Shown: positions 7,794 through 16,973, numbered from the stretch's first letter. The stretch: 64,000 bases of DNA from Bacillota bacterium (GCA_009711825.1 VEMY01000026.1:1-64000); one strand, 5' to 3'. Translations and numbers: made by a program. The notes: generated by a model not told the origin, from the letters alone.

Positions 7794-10115
7794 ATGAGTG
7801 AGACAAAATCAACGCGGGTCTTGCCTTTAATGGCTTTGCGCGGAATACTAATTTTCCCCCATATGATTATGCATTTGGACGTTGGACGGGAAAAATCTGT
7901 GGCCGCATTGGAAAAAGCGATGGTTGAAGATAACGAAATACTTCTGGTCAGTCAACGGCAGTCCAATGTAGACGAGCCGGAAATTGACGACCTTTTTTCT
8001 GTGGGCACAATTGCGGCGATTAAGCAGGTCTTGAAGCTTCCCGGCGGCACTGTCCGGGTGTTGGTGGAGGGGTTGTCCCGGGCGCGCATTACCGATTATC
8101 TTGACACAGAGCCCTTTTATCTTGCCGAAGCAGAAGCAGTTGCAGAACCTGGTGGCGCAGACCGGGAGTTGGAGGCGTATATGCGCGCTTTGCTCCACCA
8201 ATTTGAACGTTATATTAAGATGAGTAAGAAAATCCCCGCCGATACGTTAATGTCAGTTTCAGAAATTGAAGACCCGGGACGGCTGGCGGATGTTATTACA
8301 TCGCATCTGACATTAAAAACAGACGCCAAACAAAGCATTCTCGAGGCGTTTGAACCCCGGCAGCGTATCGACCGGCTTACAGAAATCCTCGCCGGTGAAA
8401 ATGAAATGTTGGAGATTGAGCGCCGGGTAGGGAACCGGGTTCGCAAGCAGATGGAAAAAAACCAAAAGGAATATTATTTACGTGAACAAATTAAAGCAAT
8501 CCAAAAGGAACTTGGAGAACGGGACGCCAATGCCGAGGAAGCCGACAAGTTCCGTGAACTTCTAGCTGCGTTGAAAATGCCTGATGAAGTGCGTAATAAA
8601 ATGGAACAGGAGATTGACCGCCTGGAGCGGATGTCGCCGGCCAGCGCTGAAAGCTCGGTGCTGCGCACCTATTTGGATTGGGTGTTGGAATTGCCTTGGG
8701 GCAAGGAAAGCCGCGACCGCTTAGACTTAAAAAAGGCAGAAAATATACTGGAGGCAGACCACTACGGCCTGGAGAAAGTGAAGGAAAGGATTCTGGAATT
8801 TTTGGCGGTGCGCAAACTGGCCAAAAAACTCAAAAGCCCGATTGTGTGTTTAGTGGGACCACCGGGGGTGGGCAAGACTTCCCTGGCCCGTTCGGTTGCC
8901 CGTTCACTGCAACGGGAGTTTGTTCGCATCTCGCTCGGCGGTGTGCGGGATGAGGCAGAAATTCGCGGCCACCGACGCACTTATGTGGGGGCAATGCCCG
9001 GTAGGATTATTCAGGGAATCCGGACGGCCGGCACAGCCAACCCCGTGTTTCTATTGGACGAAATCGACAAGATGAGCACCGATTTCCGGGGCGATCCCTC
9101 AGCTGCCCTTTTGGAAGTGCTCGACCCGGAACAAAACAACACGTTTAGTGATCACTATATCGAAGCGCCTTTCGATCTCAGCAAGGTCCTGTTTATTACC
9201 ACTGCTAACACCTTGTACCAAATACCCCAGCCTCTTTTGGACCGCATGGAAACTATTCATATTTCCGGGTATACAGAGGAAGAAAAACTGGAGATCCTCA
9301 AGCGCCATCTGCTGCCAAAGCTATTTACCCAACATGGGCTGAACAAGGACTCTTTAAAGTTTACCAACCACGCCATGAGCAATGTCGTTCGTCTTTATAC
9401 CCGGGAAGCCGGGGTGAGGAATTTAGAGCGCCAATTTGCGGCAATATGCCGGAAGGTGGCGAAGCAGCTGGTCGCCGGCGAACAGAAACAGGTGAAGGTC
9501 ACTGTTCAGAACCTGCACAGTTATTTGGGACCGCCCCGCTTTCATGATACCGATCATGAATTGGAGCCGGCAACCGGCGTTGCCGTCGGCATGGCTTGGA
9601 CTCAAACCGGCGGCGAAACCCTGAGTGTGGAATCGACAATTATGCCGGGGACCGGGAAATTGATTCTCACTGGCAAACTGGGTGAAGTTATGCGCGAATC
9701 GGCCCAAGCTGCCCTCAGCTATGTGCGCTCGCGCCCAGAATTGGATTTTGCCGAAAATTACTACCAAAAACACGATATTCATGTCCATGTGCCTGAAGGG
9801 GCGATTCCTAAAGACGGACCATCGGCTGGGGTGACGATTGCCTGCGCGCTTTATTCGGCCATCGCCAATCGCCCGCTGCGACGGGATGTGGCGATGACTG
9901 GTGAGATTACCCTGCGGGGCCGGGTGTTGCCGGTCGGGGGAATCAAAGAAAAAGTGTTGGCTGCCCACCGGGCTGGAGTTACGACAGTACTTTTGCCCAA
10001 AAATAATCAGCGGGATGCCGAAGATATTCCCGCCAACGTGCGTCGAAAGTTAAAAGTTGTCTGGACAGAGCATATTGAAGAAATACTGCCGCGGGTACTG
10101 GCCGATGAAAGTTAA
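7794..10115 (+). CDS. lon: Lon, ATP-dependent serine protease
   Basis: Soluble hexameric protease that removes misfolded and regulatory proteins. The 773-residue chain has the LAN substrate domain (about 8-205), a helical linker, AAA+ domain with Walker A GPPGVGKT at 355-362 and Walker [10 protein letters not shown], and the protease domain with Ser677 (DGPSAGV) and Lys720 (GGIKEK), again 43 residues apart. GCAGGAGGTG precedes ATG 7794. The stop codon overlaps the start of ysxC by 11 bases, so the two are translationally coupled. Confidence 0.97.
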   Translation: MSETKSTRVLPLMALRGILIFPHMIMHLDVGREKSVAALEKAMVEDNEILLVSQRQSNVDEPEIDDLFSVGTIAAIKQVLKLPGGTVRVLVEGLSRARITDYLDTEPFYLAEAEAVAEPGGADRELEAYMRALLHQFERYIKMSKKIPADTLMSVSEIEDPGRLADVITSHLTLKTDAKQSILEAFEPRQRIDRLTEILAGENEMLEIERRVGNRVRKQMEKNQKEYYLREQIKAIQKELGERDANAEEADKFRELLAALKMPDEVRNKMEQEIDRLERMSPASAESSVLRTYLDWVLELPWGKESRDRLDLKKAENILEADHYGLEKVKERILEFLAVRKLAKKLKSPIVCLVGPPGVGKTSLARSVARSLQREFVRISLGGVRDEAEIRGHRRTYVGAMPGRIIQGIRTAGTANPVFLLDEIDKMSTDFRGDPSAALLEVLDPEQNNTFSDHYIEAPFDLSKVLFITTANTLYQIPQPLLDRMETIHISGYTEEEKLEILKRHLLPKLFTQHGLNKDSLKFTNHAMSNVVRLYTREAGVRNLERQFAAICRKVAKQLVAGEQKQVKVTVQNLHSYLGPPRFHDTDHELEPATGVAVGMAWTQTGGETLSVESTIMPGTGKLILTGKLGEVMRESAQAALSYVRSRPELDFAENYYQKHDIHVHVPEGAIPKDGPSAGVTIACALYSAIANRPLRRDVAMTGEITLRGRVLPVGGIKEKVLAAHRAGVTTVLLPKNNQRDAEDIPANVRRKLKVVWTEHIEEILPRVLADES

Positions 10116-10698
10116 TAATGCAGAGTTTGCTCATTGTGTGGCAACGGTTCAACAAATGCCGGAGACCGGCCTGCCTGAGGTGGCCTTTGCCGGCCGGTCC
10201 AATGTGGGCAAATCCTCATTGATAAACAGCCTGTTAAACCGCAAGAGTCTGGCCCGAACCAGCGGTCAGCCGGGCAAGACCCAGACGCTTAATTTCTATC
10301 TGGTCAATGACAATTTCTACCTGGTGGATTTGCCGGGCTATGGTTACGCCAAGGTACCGCATTCTGTTCGTGACAAGTGGAAGCGGTTACTGGAGGGTTA
10401 TCTCAGCAAGCGCAACTTGTTGCGGGGCGTAGTGTTGTTGGTGGATAGTCGCCACGATCCCCTGGAGGCGGATTTGCAAATGTTTCAGTGGCTGCGCTAT
10501 TACAACAAGCCACTGATAGTTGTGGCCACCAAGGTGGACAAATTAAAGCAGAAAGATTATAAGGACAAGCTTAATAAATTGGAGCAGGCGTACTTTCAGA
10601 CACCAATTATTCCGTTTTCCAGTGTCAAAGGAATAGGTAAAAGCCAGCTGTGGTCGCTTATTGATGAACTTGTTGGCAAGCAGGGGGATGTTGAATGA
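10105..10698 (+). CDS. ysxC: YsxC/EngB ribosome-assembly GTPase
   Basis: Essential GTPase needed for large ribosomal subunit maturation. The G motifs are visible: G1 GRSNVGKSS, G3 DLPGYGYAKV, G4 TKVDK and G5 SSVKG. The length of 197 residues is normal. An upstream in-frame start at 10057 lies within lon and would add 16 residues unlike the family, so ATG 10105 (MKVNNAEF) is chosen. The downstream gene starts 4 bases before the stop codon. Confidence 0.95.
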   Translation: MKVNNAEFAHCVATVQQMPETGLPEVAFAGRSNVGKSSLINSLLNRKSLARTSGQPGKTQTLNFYLVNDNFYLVDLPGYGYAKVPHSVRDKWKRLLEGYLSKRNLLRGVVLLVDSRHDPLEADLQMFQWLRYYNKPLIVVATKVDKLKQKDYKDKLNKLEQAYFQTPIIPFSSVKGIGKSQLWSLIDELVGKQGDVE

Positions 10699-11627
10699 AA
10701 CCGACTGTGGCCGATTTAGTTAAGGAACTGAAGTTGAATGTTTATTGTGGTACGGATTTGGATTCCCGGGAGATTACTGTTAGCGACATCAATCGACCGG
10801 CGCTTGAAGTGGCAGGTTATTTCACCCATTATCCCAAATGGAGGGTGCAGGTAATCGGCCAGACCGAGCATGACTTCTTCAGTACTTTGTCAGAGTCGGT
10901 TAAGGAAGAACGGGCGCAAGAGTTAATGCAGCCGGAGACGCCGGCCTTTATTCTGGCCCGGGATATTCAGCCTTCCCAACCGGTGTTGGCCACTGCCCGG
11001 AGACGTAACGTTCCGCTATTGGGGACGAAAATTTCAACCACCCGTCTGATTAGTCGTCTTGGGCATTGGCTGGATAATCAACTTGCCCCCCGCAAAACTA
11101 TCCACGGAGTGTTTGTTGAGCTGTTTGGGGTCGGTGTGCTGATAACTGGTAAAAGCGGCATCGGCAAAAGCGAGACAGCAATGGAATTGATCAAGCGGGG
11201 ACACCGCCTTGTGGCTGACGATGCGGTGGAAATACGTCGCCCCTCGGAGGAAGTGCTGGTGGGAGCAAGTCCCGCTGTACTCAGTAATATGATGGAGCTT
11301 CGGGGTGTGGGAATCATCGATGTGTGTAGATTGTATGGTGCCGCCGCTGTCCGACCTGATAAACGGGTGGAATTAATCTTGCATTTTGAACACTGGGTGG
11401 AGGGCGCCGCCTATGACCGCCTGGGATTTGATGGGGAATGTCAGGATATCCTGGGGGTGAAGGTGCCATTTGTGCGTGTGCCTGTGGCGCCGGGACGGAA
11501 CCTGGCGATGATTGTAGAGACCGCAGCCATAAACTTTCGGGCAAAGGCCATGGGATTGGATGTGGCCGCGGAAATTAACCAGCGGATTACCGATGCAATG
11601 AATCAGTCGAAGGACCCGACAACATAA
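10695..11627 (+). CDS. hprK: HPr(Ser) kinase/phosphorylase
   Basis: Bifunctional enzyme that phosphorylates and dephosphorylates Ser46 of HPr or Crh, the central switch of carbon catabolite control in Firmicutes. The N-terminal regulatory domain covers about residues 1-130. The kinase domain has His137 (IHGV), P-loop GKSGIGKS at 152-159, GHRLVADDAVEI and the signature MELRGVGIIDV. The length of 310 residues is normal. It overlaps ysxC by 4 bases (ATGA), an unusual location because the gene is more often next to lgt. No PTS gene lies in this window. Confidence 0.93.
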   Translation: MKPTVADLVKELKLNVYCGTDLDSREITVSDINRPALEVAGYFTHYPKWRVQVIGQTEHDFFSTLSESVKEERAQELMQPETPAFILARDIQPSQPVLATARRRNVPLLGTKISTTRLISRLGHWLDNQLAPRKTIHGVFVELFGVGVLITGKSGIGKSETAMELIKRGHRLVADDAVEIRRPSEEVLVGASPAVLSNMMELRGVGIIDVCRLYGAAAVRPDKRVELILHFEHWVEGAAYDRLGFDGECQDILGVKVPFVRVPVAPGRNLAMIVETAAINFRAKAMGLDVAAEINQRITDAMNQSKDPTT

Positions 11628-11640
11628 GGGAGTGGAGAGC

Positions 11641-12626
11641 ATGCTAGGTAAAACCTTAGGCTGTCATTGCGTGAACAGGACATGCTTCAGAATCAATGGC
11701 GCCGTGAACGACTGGAAACAATATTACCCGAGCTAATGGCAAAGGAAGAGCTTGATATGTGGATTCTGGTAACCAGGGAAGACAATGAGGACCCGGTTGC
11801 ATCCTCACTTTTGCCGCCAGTCTTGTCGGGAGACCGGGGACTTGTGCATTCATCCCGGCTAAGCAGCGCCGAGGGATTGGCTGTGGCCTGGTTGGAGCAA
11901 CGGACCAGAGCTGAAATGCAAGTGTATCCGCCACTAATCGAACTTGGCCACAAAATTATCGAAGAAGCATTCTCATCCTCAGTAGTTAAACCAGGACAGA
12001 CCTTAATCGCAGATGTGGCCTGGTGGATGTGGCAAAAGCTCCGGGACTTGGGCTTGAAGGCTTGGTTCAGACCGATGGTGGCCCTAAATCGGCCCGGTGG
12101 TGCGGGAATGCAGTGGCAGGGTGTTATTGAGCGAGGGGATTTGCTCTTTTGCGATTTGGGGATCGGTACCTTGATCTAACAACCGATACCCAGCGCCAGG
12201 CATATGTCCTCAGGGCGGGCGAAACAGCGCCGCCGCGAGGATTGACTTCGGCTCTAGCCGCTTGCAATCGCGTCCAGGATATTGTATTAGCAGAGTGTAA
12301 GCCCGGGATTGAGCGGAAATGAAATCCTCAAACGTGTTCGCCGCCAGGCAGCGGAGGTACAAATTGAGGCCTATTTTAATCCGGTAGGCGCATATGGTCA
12401 CGGACCGGGGGCACCTGTCGGTATTTGGAATTGCCAACAAGGCGTTCCTGGCCGCGGTGAGTGCCCGATTGCAGATAATTGCTGCTACGCACTGGAGTTA
12501 TGTGTAGCGAAGCAGGTCTCAGAATGGTCTAAGACACTGACTCTGAACCTTGAGGAAACTGTGGCTATACTGGGCGGAAAAATGCAATTCCTCGCTGACA
12601 GACAGAGCGAGTTCTATCTTATATAA
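11641..12626 (+). pseudogene. M24-family metallopeptidase (Xaa-Pro peptidase type), decayed
   Basis: Fragments of one M24 peptidase are spread over three frames. Segment one (11667-12167) reads from LREQDMLQNQWRRERL through DMWILVTREDNEDPV to ERGDLLFCDLGIG. The frame shifts near 12167, where YLDLTTDTQRQAYVLRAGET continues in another frame. It shifts again near 12308, where SGNEILKRVRR, AYGHGPGAPVG and the C-terminal RQSEFYLI follow. In the first segment the bases coding about 140 residues between the NEDP motif and the WLEQRT motif are also missing. The likely original start is ATG 11641, preceded by GGGAGTGGAG, which needs a further frameshift before 11667. Three lesions and a deletion mean it is non-functional. 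An intrinsic terminator follows. Confidence 0.88.
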
Positions 12627-12630
12627 AAAA

Positions 12631-12659
12631 GGGCTACCCCGCTGGGGCGGCCCTTTTTT
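12631..12659. terminator. Bidirectional intrinsic terminator
   Basis: A GC-rich hairpin (GGGC...CCCC and GGGG...GCCC around GCT) is flanked by A6 on the left and T7 on the right. It can stop transcription from both the decayed peptidase (+) and the small convergent gene on the minus strand. Confidence 0.85.
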
Positions 12660-13140
12660 ATTGACGCTTCAGATATGCGTTGCCAAACACCAGGAGCTTG
12701 TCTTTGACATGGACGCTGATCACATTTAGCGCTGTGTCAACGTCTGGTAGATAGTAATGGAGCTCATTATGCCGCATTTCCTCTTTTTCCTGATCCTTGA
12801 AAACCTCTGTATAAGTTTCGACAATGAAAATGTGGTTTTGTGTAAAGTAGCCTTCAAACTGGTGGTTGCGGATTTGATTTTTGGTATTGGGGTCCACAGT
12901 TTGCTCATGAATATTGAGCAGGCGATTGCCTACGATTCGTGCCTCGAGGGCGCCTTCATAGTCGGTTTGGCTGCCATCGGGTCTGAAAAGACGGTTTTTT
13001 ATGGTGAGAATATCATTAATTATTTCAACCGCCACCTCAATTTCACCGGTCTGGGTTTTGCCACCGTCAATATTTACGTAGTTGGAAAGTGAGCCGCGCC
13101 AAGATGCGCTTTGATTTAAAAACGGGTTCCTTTCTGCCAT
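12658..13140 (-). CDS. Hypothetical protein, beta-rich, soluble
   Basis: No family recognised. The 160-residue product has no signal peptide or membrane segment and is rich in alternating hydrophobic beta strands (VAVEIINDILTIKNRLF, ARIVGNRLLNIHEQ, NHIFIVETYTEVF, LNVISVHVKDKLLVF), which suggests a small beta barrel, perhaps lipocalin-like; this is inference only. The start is supported by AAGGAGG 10 bases before ATG on the minus strand. The stop codon lies inside the A/T flank of the bidirectional terminator. It is one of only two minus-strand genes in the window and is divergent from the dehydrogenase operon that follows. Confidence 0.7.
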   Translation of the reverse strand: MAERNPFLNQSASWRGSLSNYVNIDGGKTQTGEIEVAVEIINDILTIKNRLFRPDGSQTDYEGALEARIVGNRLLNIHEQTVDPNTKNQIRNHQFEGYFTQNHIFIVETYTEVFKDQEKEEMRHNELHYYLPDVDTALNVISVHVKDKLLVFGNAYLKRQ

Positions 13141-13176
13141 AAGAATCCAACCTCCTTAATCCAAACTAAGTATATT

Positions 13177-13194
13177 GCATATGTCCGGATATGC
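13177..13194. promoter_or_regulatory. Palindrome in divergent intergenic region
   Basis: GCATAT and ATATGC flank GTCCGG in the 198-base region between the minus-strand gene and the dehydrogenase operon. It could be an operator for a local regulator; no regulator gene is adjacent. Apart from this and A/T-rich sequence, I see no clear promoter in the region. Confidence 0.3.
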
Positions 13195-13338
13195 CATGTC
13201 TATATTTTTACAAAACTATGTTACAGATTCTCGAAGTATTAGTGAAAATATTAACCCGCTTCAGGAAGGAAAACCATCTTTGTACATCGAAATATATGAA
13301 AGATATTTTTAATACTTTATGACAGGAGGTATGTGGGC

Positions 13339-13653
13339 TTGAGCAGAATTGTCGACCATCCGATTTTAAATTTTGGAGAAAAGCCTATGGTGCGCTTTAA
13401 ATTCGAAGGCCGGGAACTTGAAGGCCGCGAAGGAGACACAATCGCCGCGGCGCTCCATGCCAATGGAATCAAGGTGCTTAGTCACAGTCGTCGCCATCAT
13501 CGTCCCCGGGGCTTTTTTTGTGCAATCGGGCAGTGTTCGTCCTGTTTAATGGAAGTCAATGGTGAACCCAATGTTCGGGTGTGCATCGTGCCGTTGGAGG
13601 AAGGTATGGACGTTAAGTTGCAGCCCGCCACCGGAGGTGAGCTGAAATGGTAA
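13339..13653 (+). CDS. 2Fe-2S ferredoxin-like subunit of amine/imino-acid dehydrogenase (HcnA type)
   Basis: Small electron-transfer subunit related to HcnA and to the N-terminus of sarcosine oxidase alpha. It has the fold pattern VRFKFEGRELEGREGDTIAAALHANGI and the cluster ligands C-x4-C-x2-C in CAIGQCSSC, with a further Cys in VRVCIVP. TTG 13339 is preferred because AGGAGG at 13324-13329 is 9 bases upstream; an earlier GTG at 13333 would leave only 3 bases. It is the first gene of a five-gene overlapping operon and its stop overlaps the next start. It should pass electrons between flavin subunits. Confidence 0.85.
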   Translation: MSRIVDHPILNFGEKPMVRFKFEGRELEGREGDTIAAALHANGIKVLSHSRRHHRPRGFFCAIGQCSSCLMEVNGEPNVRVCIVPLEEGMDVKLQPATGGELKW

Positions 13654-14738
13654 ACACTGATCTGTTAGTTGTCGGTGGTGGCCCGGCCGGCTTGGCTGCA
13701 GCCGATACAGCTGCTTCACTGGGTATAGATGTGCTTTTGGTGGACGAGGGACGCGCGGTAGGCGGTCAGTTGGTGAAACAGACCCATAAATTTTTTGGCT
13801 CTGGAGAGCACTATGCCGGCGTGCGCGGCATTGATATCCCCAAGCTGCTTAATCGTGAAGAAAACAGTCAGCGTGTCCGGATCCTTACAGACACTACTGT
13901 TGTCGGCTGTTATGAAGATGGTGTGGTTAGCGCCCTGACCGGTGAAGATAATTACTTTAAAATCAAGGCCAAGCGCGCTATTTTTGCCACTGGCGCCACC
14001 GAAAAGTTTTTGTCATTCCCGGGTAATGATTTGCCAGGTGTATATGGCGCTGGCGCAGTTCAGACCTTGATGAATCAGTTTGGCGTTATCCCCGGCAAGC
14101 GGGTGCTGATGGTCGGCGCCGGCAATATCGGGATTATAGTCAGCTACCAATTGCTGCAGGCAGGGGTTCCTGTGGCTGCTGTTGTGGAAGCTGCCCCTAC
14201 AATTGGCGGTTATCTGGTCCACGCCTCAAAGCTAGCCCGGGCCGGAGTTCCAATTCTTACCCGTCACACTATTCTCGAAGCCCGGGGTAAGGATGCGGTT
14301 GAGTCGGCAGTTATTGCCCAGCTGGATGATAACTGGCAGGTTGTTCCCGGTACTGAGGAAGAGGTGGATGTGGATGTGGTCTGCCTGGCAGTCGGTCTTT
14401 CGCCGGTGGTAGATTTGCTGCGGCAGCTGGGCTGCGAAATGAAGTATGTGCCGGAGTTGGGCGGTCATGTGCCGATTCGGGACAAAAACCTGAAAACTGC
14501 CACTGGTTGGATTTATGTGGCTGGTGATGTGGCTGGTGTCGAGGAAGCTAGCGCTGCTATGGTAGAAGGTCGTCTTGCCGGTGCTGCTGCCGCTGCCGAG
14601 TTGGGCGCGGATAAGCAGGAGGCAGACACAGTTATTAGCCGTTGCCTGGCCAGCCTTGACGCTTTGCGAGGCGGTCCTGTGGGAGAAAAGATCCGTTCTG
14701 GAATTGCCAAACTGGAAGGGGGAGCTGTCAATGCTTAA
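13647..14738 (+). CDS. FAD/NAD(P)-binding oxidoreductase subunit (HcnB type)
   Basis: Pyridine-nucleotide-disulphide-type flavoprotein. The N-terminal FAD motif is VVGGGPAGLAAADTA (residues 7-21). A second dinucleotide fold begins around residue 151 with MVGAGNIGI. The C-terminal FAD motif IYVAGDVAGVEEASAAM is near residues 291-307. The length of 363 residues is slightly short for the HcnB/opine oxidase A class because the C-terminal BFD-like 2Fe-2S domain is absent; that function is supplied by a separate downstream gene. It overlaps both neighbours by 7-8 bases, so the operon is tightly coupled. Confidence 0.85.
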   Translation: MVNTDLLVVGGGPAGLAAADTAASLGIDVLLVDEGRAVGGQLVKQTHKFFGSGEHYAGVRGIDIPKLLNREENSQRVRILTDTTVVGCYEDGVVSALTGEDNYFKIKAKRAIFATGATEKFLSFPGNDLPGVYGAGAVQTLMNQFGVIPGKRVLMVGAGNIGIIVSYQLLQAGVPVAAVVEAAPTIGGYLVHASKLARAGVPILTRHTILEARGKDAVESAVIAQLDDNWQVVPGTEEEVDVDVVCLAVGLSPVVDLLRQLGCEMKYVPELGGHVPIRDKNLKTATGWIYVAGDVAGVEEASAAMVEGRLAGAAAAAELGADKQEADTVISRCLASLDALRGGPVGEKIRSGIAKLEGGAVNA

Positions 14739-15231
14739 GGCAACCGGTGTCGCCGGCCCCAAGGATTGGGAGGCAAAACTGCCTGACAGCCAGCGTCGTA
14801 AACAGGGACCGTATGTGGTCTTTGAATGTTTCCAGGAAATTCCCTGTAACCCATGTGAGCAGGCGTGTCCCCGGAACGCAGTGGCCATTGGCGAAGATAT
14901 CAATACAATACCCTGTATCGATTATGGCCTTTGCAATGGTTGCGCTATCTGTGTCGCCCGCTGTCCTGGGCTGGCAATATTTGTCGTTGATGAAACCTAT
15001 GCCGAAGGTTACGGAAAAGTTATGATTCCCTGGGAGTACAAGCCGTTGCCTGCCAAGGGTGATACGGTTACTGCCGTAGGCAGGGATGGTAAAGAAGTGT
15101 GTACCGCCGAGGTTGTTGAGGTACGCAATATAAAAAACCAGGACAGGACGGCTGTCATCGGTTTAAAGGTGCCGTTGGAGCATGTGAACGTTGTCCGGGG
15201 GATTAAGCTCGGGGGTGAAATTAATGGCTGA
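14731..15231 (+). CDS. 4Fe-4S dicluster electron-transfer subunit
   Basis: Ferredoxin-type subunit with two cluster motifs: CNPCEQACPRNAV (about residues 36-48) and CNGCAICVARCPG (about 70-82), plus an upstream Cys. A C-terminal beta-rich extension of about 70 residues follows (KGDTVTAVGRDGKEV...). ATG 14731 overlaps the previous stop by 8 bases; a longer reading of the same frame would begin within the flavoprotein gene. Four-subunit dehydrogenases with such a component are known for archaeal L-proline dehydrogenases and related Clostridia systems. I infer that it links the substrate-oxidising flavin to the second flavin. Confidence 0.82.
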   Translation: MLKATGVAGPKDWEAKLPDSQRRKQGPYVVFECFQEIPCNPCEQACPRNAVAIGEDINTIPCIDYGLCNGCAICVARCPGLAIFVVDETYAEGYGKVMIPWEYKPLPAKGDTVTAVGRDGKEVCTAEVVEVRNIKNQDRTAVIGLKVPLEHVNVVRGIKLGGEING

Positions 15232-15505
15232 TAAAGATGTAATCATTTGCCGTTGTGAAGATTTGACCCGGGAAGAAGTGCGCAAGCTGATTGAAGCCGG
15301 TTTTACCACCATTGAAGAAATCAAGCGTGTCAGTCGCTGCGGGATGGGTCCTTGCCAGGGGCGCACTTGTCACCAATTGCTGGTGCGGGAAATTGCCTCG
15401 ATTACCGGGCAGAGTGCAGAAGAAATTGCGCCTGCTGTTGCCCGGCCCCCAATCAAGGGTGTCAAACTGGGGACACTCCTGAAGGAGGCTGAGTCACATG
15501 AATAA
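15224..15505 (+). CDS. BFD-like [2Fe-2S]-binding subunit
   Basis: A 93-residue protein with the bacterioferritin-associated-ferredoxin-like pattern: IICRCEDLTREEV near the N-terminus (C-x-C) and CGMGPCQGRTC further on, giving four Cys ligands. In HcnB and opine oxidases this domain is fused to the C-terminus of the FAD/NAD subunit; here it is free-standing. ATG 15224 overlaps the upstream stop by 8 bases and its own stop overlaps the next start by 8 bases. Confidence 0.85.
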   Translation: MADKDVIICRCEDLTREEVRKLIEAGFTTIEEIKRVSRCGMGPCQGRTCHQLLVREIASITGQSAEEIAPAVARPPIKGVKLGTLLKEAESHE

Positions 15506-16649
15506 AAATACAGCTGAAGTCGTCATTATCGGCGGTGGGATAATCGGCTGCGCCACCGCATATTATCTGGCTAAGGCCGGGGTAACCGATGTCGTTGTGG
15601 TGGAGCGAAACTACCTGTCCAGCGGGTCCACCGGTCGCTGCGGCGCAGGTGTCCGTCAGCAGTGGGGCCTGAAGATGAATTGTCTTCTGGCCAAGGAAAG
15701 CATCCGCGCTTTTGAAACTCTGAATGAAGAATTAGATACAGGATTTGATATAGAGTTCAAGCAAAAGGGCTATTTGATGCTGGCCTATAACGAAAAGATG
15801 GTGGAGCAGTATAAGAAGAATGTCGCGCTGCAACAATCCTTGGACATTCCAGTTAAACTAATTACTCCGGATGAGGCCAAGGAGATCGTGCCGCATCTGA
15901 ACACCGATGGTTTGCTGGCAGCCACCTTCTGCCCCACCGATGGTCATATTAATCCATTTACGGCAACAATCTCGTACGCTGAGGCGGCCAAACGTCTGGG
16001 TGTGCGGGTAATGACCTATACCGAAGTTACCGGTATTGAGGTGGAAAATAACAAGGTGGTGGCAGTGAACACCAGCAATGGAAAAATTCACACCAACAAG
16101 GTGTTCAATGCGTCCGGCGGTTATTCCAGGGAAGTCGGGGCAATGGCGGGGGTTGAACTGCCAACCCATCCTGAGCGTCACCAAATTCTCGTTACCGAGC
16201 CGGTTGCACGCCTGCAGGACCCAATGGTTATCTCCCTGCAGCACGGGTTCTATTGTCAGCAAACACCCCACGGCAGCTTCGTGATGGGCTTTGGCGACCC
16301 CAACGAGCTCAAAGAGCATGTGGTCACATCTTCCTGGAATTTCATGGAGGAGATGGCCGAAAAGGTGTTACCGGTGCTGCCGCCTCTGGCTGAGCTCCGG
16401 GTTGTACGCCAGTGGGCGGGGCTCTATAATATGAGTCCCGACGCCCAACCGATTCTCGGTGAAATGCCGAATCTCCAAGGATTTTTCAATGCAGTTGGTT
16501 TCAGTGGCCACGGCTTTATGCTGGCTCCGGTTACTGGCATGTTGATGGCCGAGTTGATGAGCGGCCAAGAGCCACACTTGGACATCAAGCCACTGTCCAT
16601 CGAGCGCTTTGAAAAGGGAGAATTGCTTCGGGAACCTTCTGTTGTATAA
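15498..16649 (+). CDS. FAD-dependent amine/imino-acid dehydrogenase catalytic subunit (DAO family, HcnC/SoxB type)
   Basis: Catalytic flavoprotein of the D-amino-acid-oxidase superfamily. The N-terminal FAD motif is VVIIGGGIIGCATAYYLAKAG (residues 8-28, shortened view: GGGIIGCATAYYL). GSTGRCGAGVRQQWG follows at about 44-58. The C-terminal flavin contact GFSGHGFMLAPVTG is close to residue 335. The length of 383 residues fits sarcosine, glycine, proline or hydroxyproline dehydrogenase subunits. The substrate cannot be told from sequence alone. It ends the operon; an intrinsic terminator follows. The anaerobic setting and the Fe-S partners argue for a dehydrogenase rather than an oxygen-using oxidase. 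Confidence 0.85.
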   Translation: MNKNTAEVVIIGGGIIGCATAYYLAKAGVTDVVVVERNYLSSGSTGRCGAGVRQQWGLKMNCLLAKESIRAFETLNEELDTGFDIEFKQKGYLMLAYNEKMVEQYKKNVALQQSLDIPVKLITPDEAKEIVPHLNTDGLLAATFCPTDGHINPFTATISYAEAAKRLGVRVMTYTEVTGIEVENNKVVAVNTSNGKIHTNKVFNASGGYSREVGAMAGVELPTHPERHQILVTEPVARLQDPMVISLQHGFYCQQTPHGSFVMGFGDPNELKEHVVTSSWNFMEEMAEKVLPVLPPLAELRVVRQWAGLYNMSPDAQPILGEMPNLQGFFNAVGFSGHGFMLAPVTGMLMAELMSGQEPHLDIKPLSIERFEKGELLREPSVV

Positions 16650-16654
16650 AAAAC

Positions 16655-16681
16655 GGGTCTGCATTGGCAGGCCCTTTTTTT
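16655..16681 (+). terminator. Intrinsic terminator of the dehydrogenase operon
   Basis: GGGTCTGC and GCAGGCCC pair (one G-U) around ATTG and are followed by T7, 6 bases after the stop codon. Confidence 0.88.
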
Positions 16682-16736
16682 ATCGGTATCATAGCAATGA
16701 CCGTTGGCAATGCTATAGTTAAGGAGGTGCGGACAA

Positions 16737-16973
16737 TTGATTCATGCTGAAGTTTCACTATATCCACTGAAAACAAATCAGGCCAGTGATGTAATTAACA
16801 ATTCGATTGATGCCTTGGGATCTCAGGGTGTCCAATATTCGGTTGGGTCCATGAGCACCCATCTTCACGGCAATGAAGAGCAGGTTTGGCAAGGATTGCA
16901 GCAAATGTTCCAGAATGCCAAGAAATCTGGGGAAGTGAGCATGGTAATCACGATCACCAATGCTGCCGACTAA
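16737..16973 (+). CDS. MTH1187/YkoF-type thiamine-binding family protein
   Basis: A 78-residue protein of the MTH1187 (thiamine-binding, YqgV-like) family: the N-terminal strand IHAEVSLYPL, the central VQYSVGSMSTHLHGNEEQVW and a C-terminal VSMVITITNAAD match the small ferredoxin-like fold that forms tetramers. Related YkoF domains bind hydroxymethylpyrimidine or thiamine; a ligand here is inferred from family only. The TTG start follows AAGGAGG at 16721-16727. It is monocistronic, bounded by terminators on both sides. Confidence 0.8.
   Translation: MIHAEVSLYPLKTNQASDVINNSIDALGSQGVQYSVGSMSTHLHGNEEQVWQGLQQMFQNAKKSGEVSMVITITNAAD

Noticed and set aside
12167-12310. Programmed frameshifting in the M24 peptidase
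   Set aside because: Several independent lesions and a large internal deletion make decay the simpler explanation.
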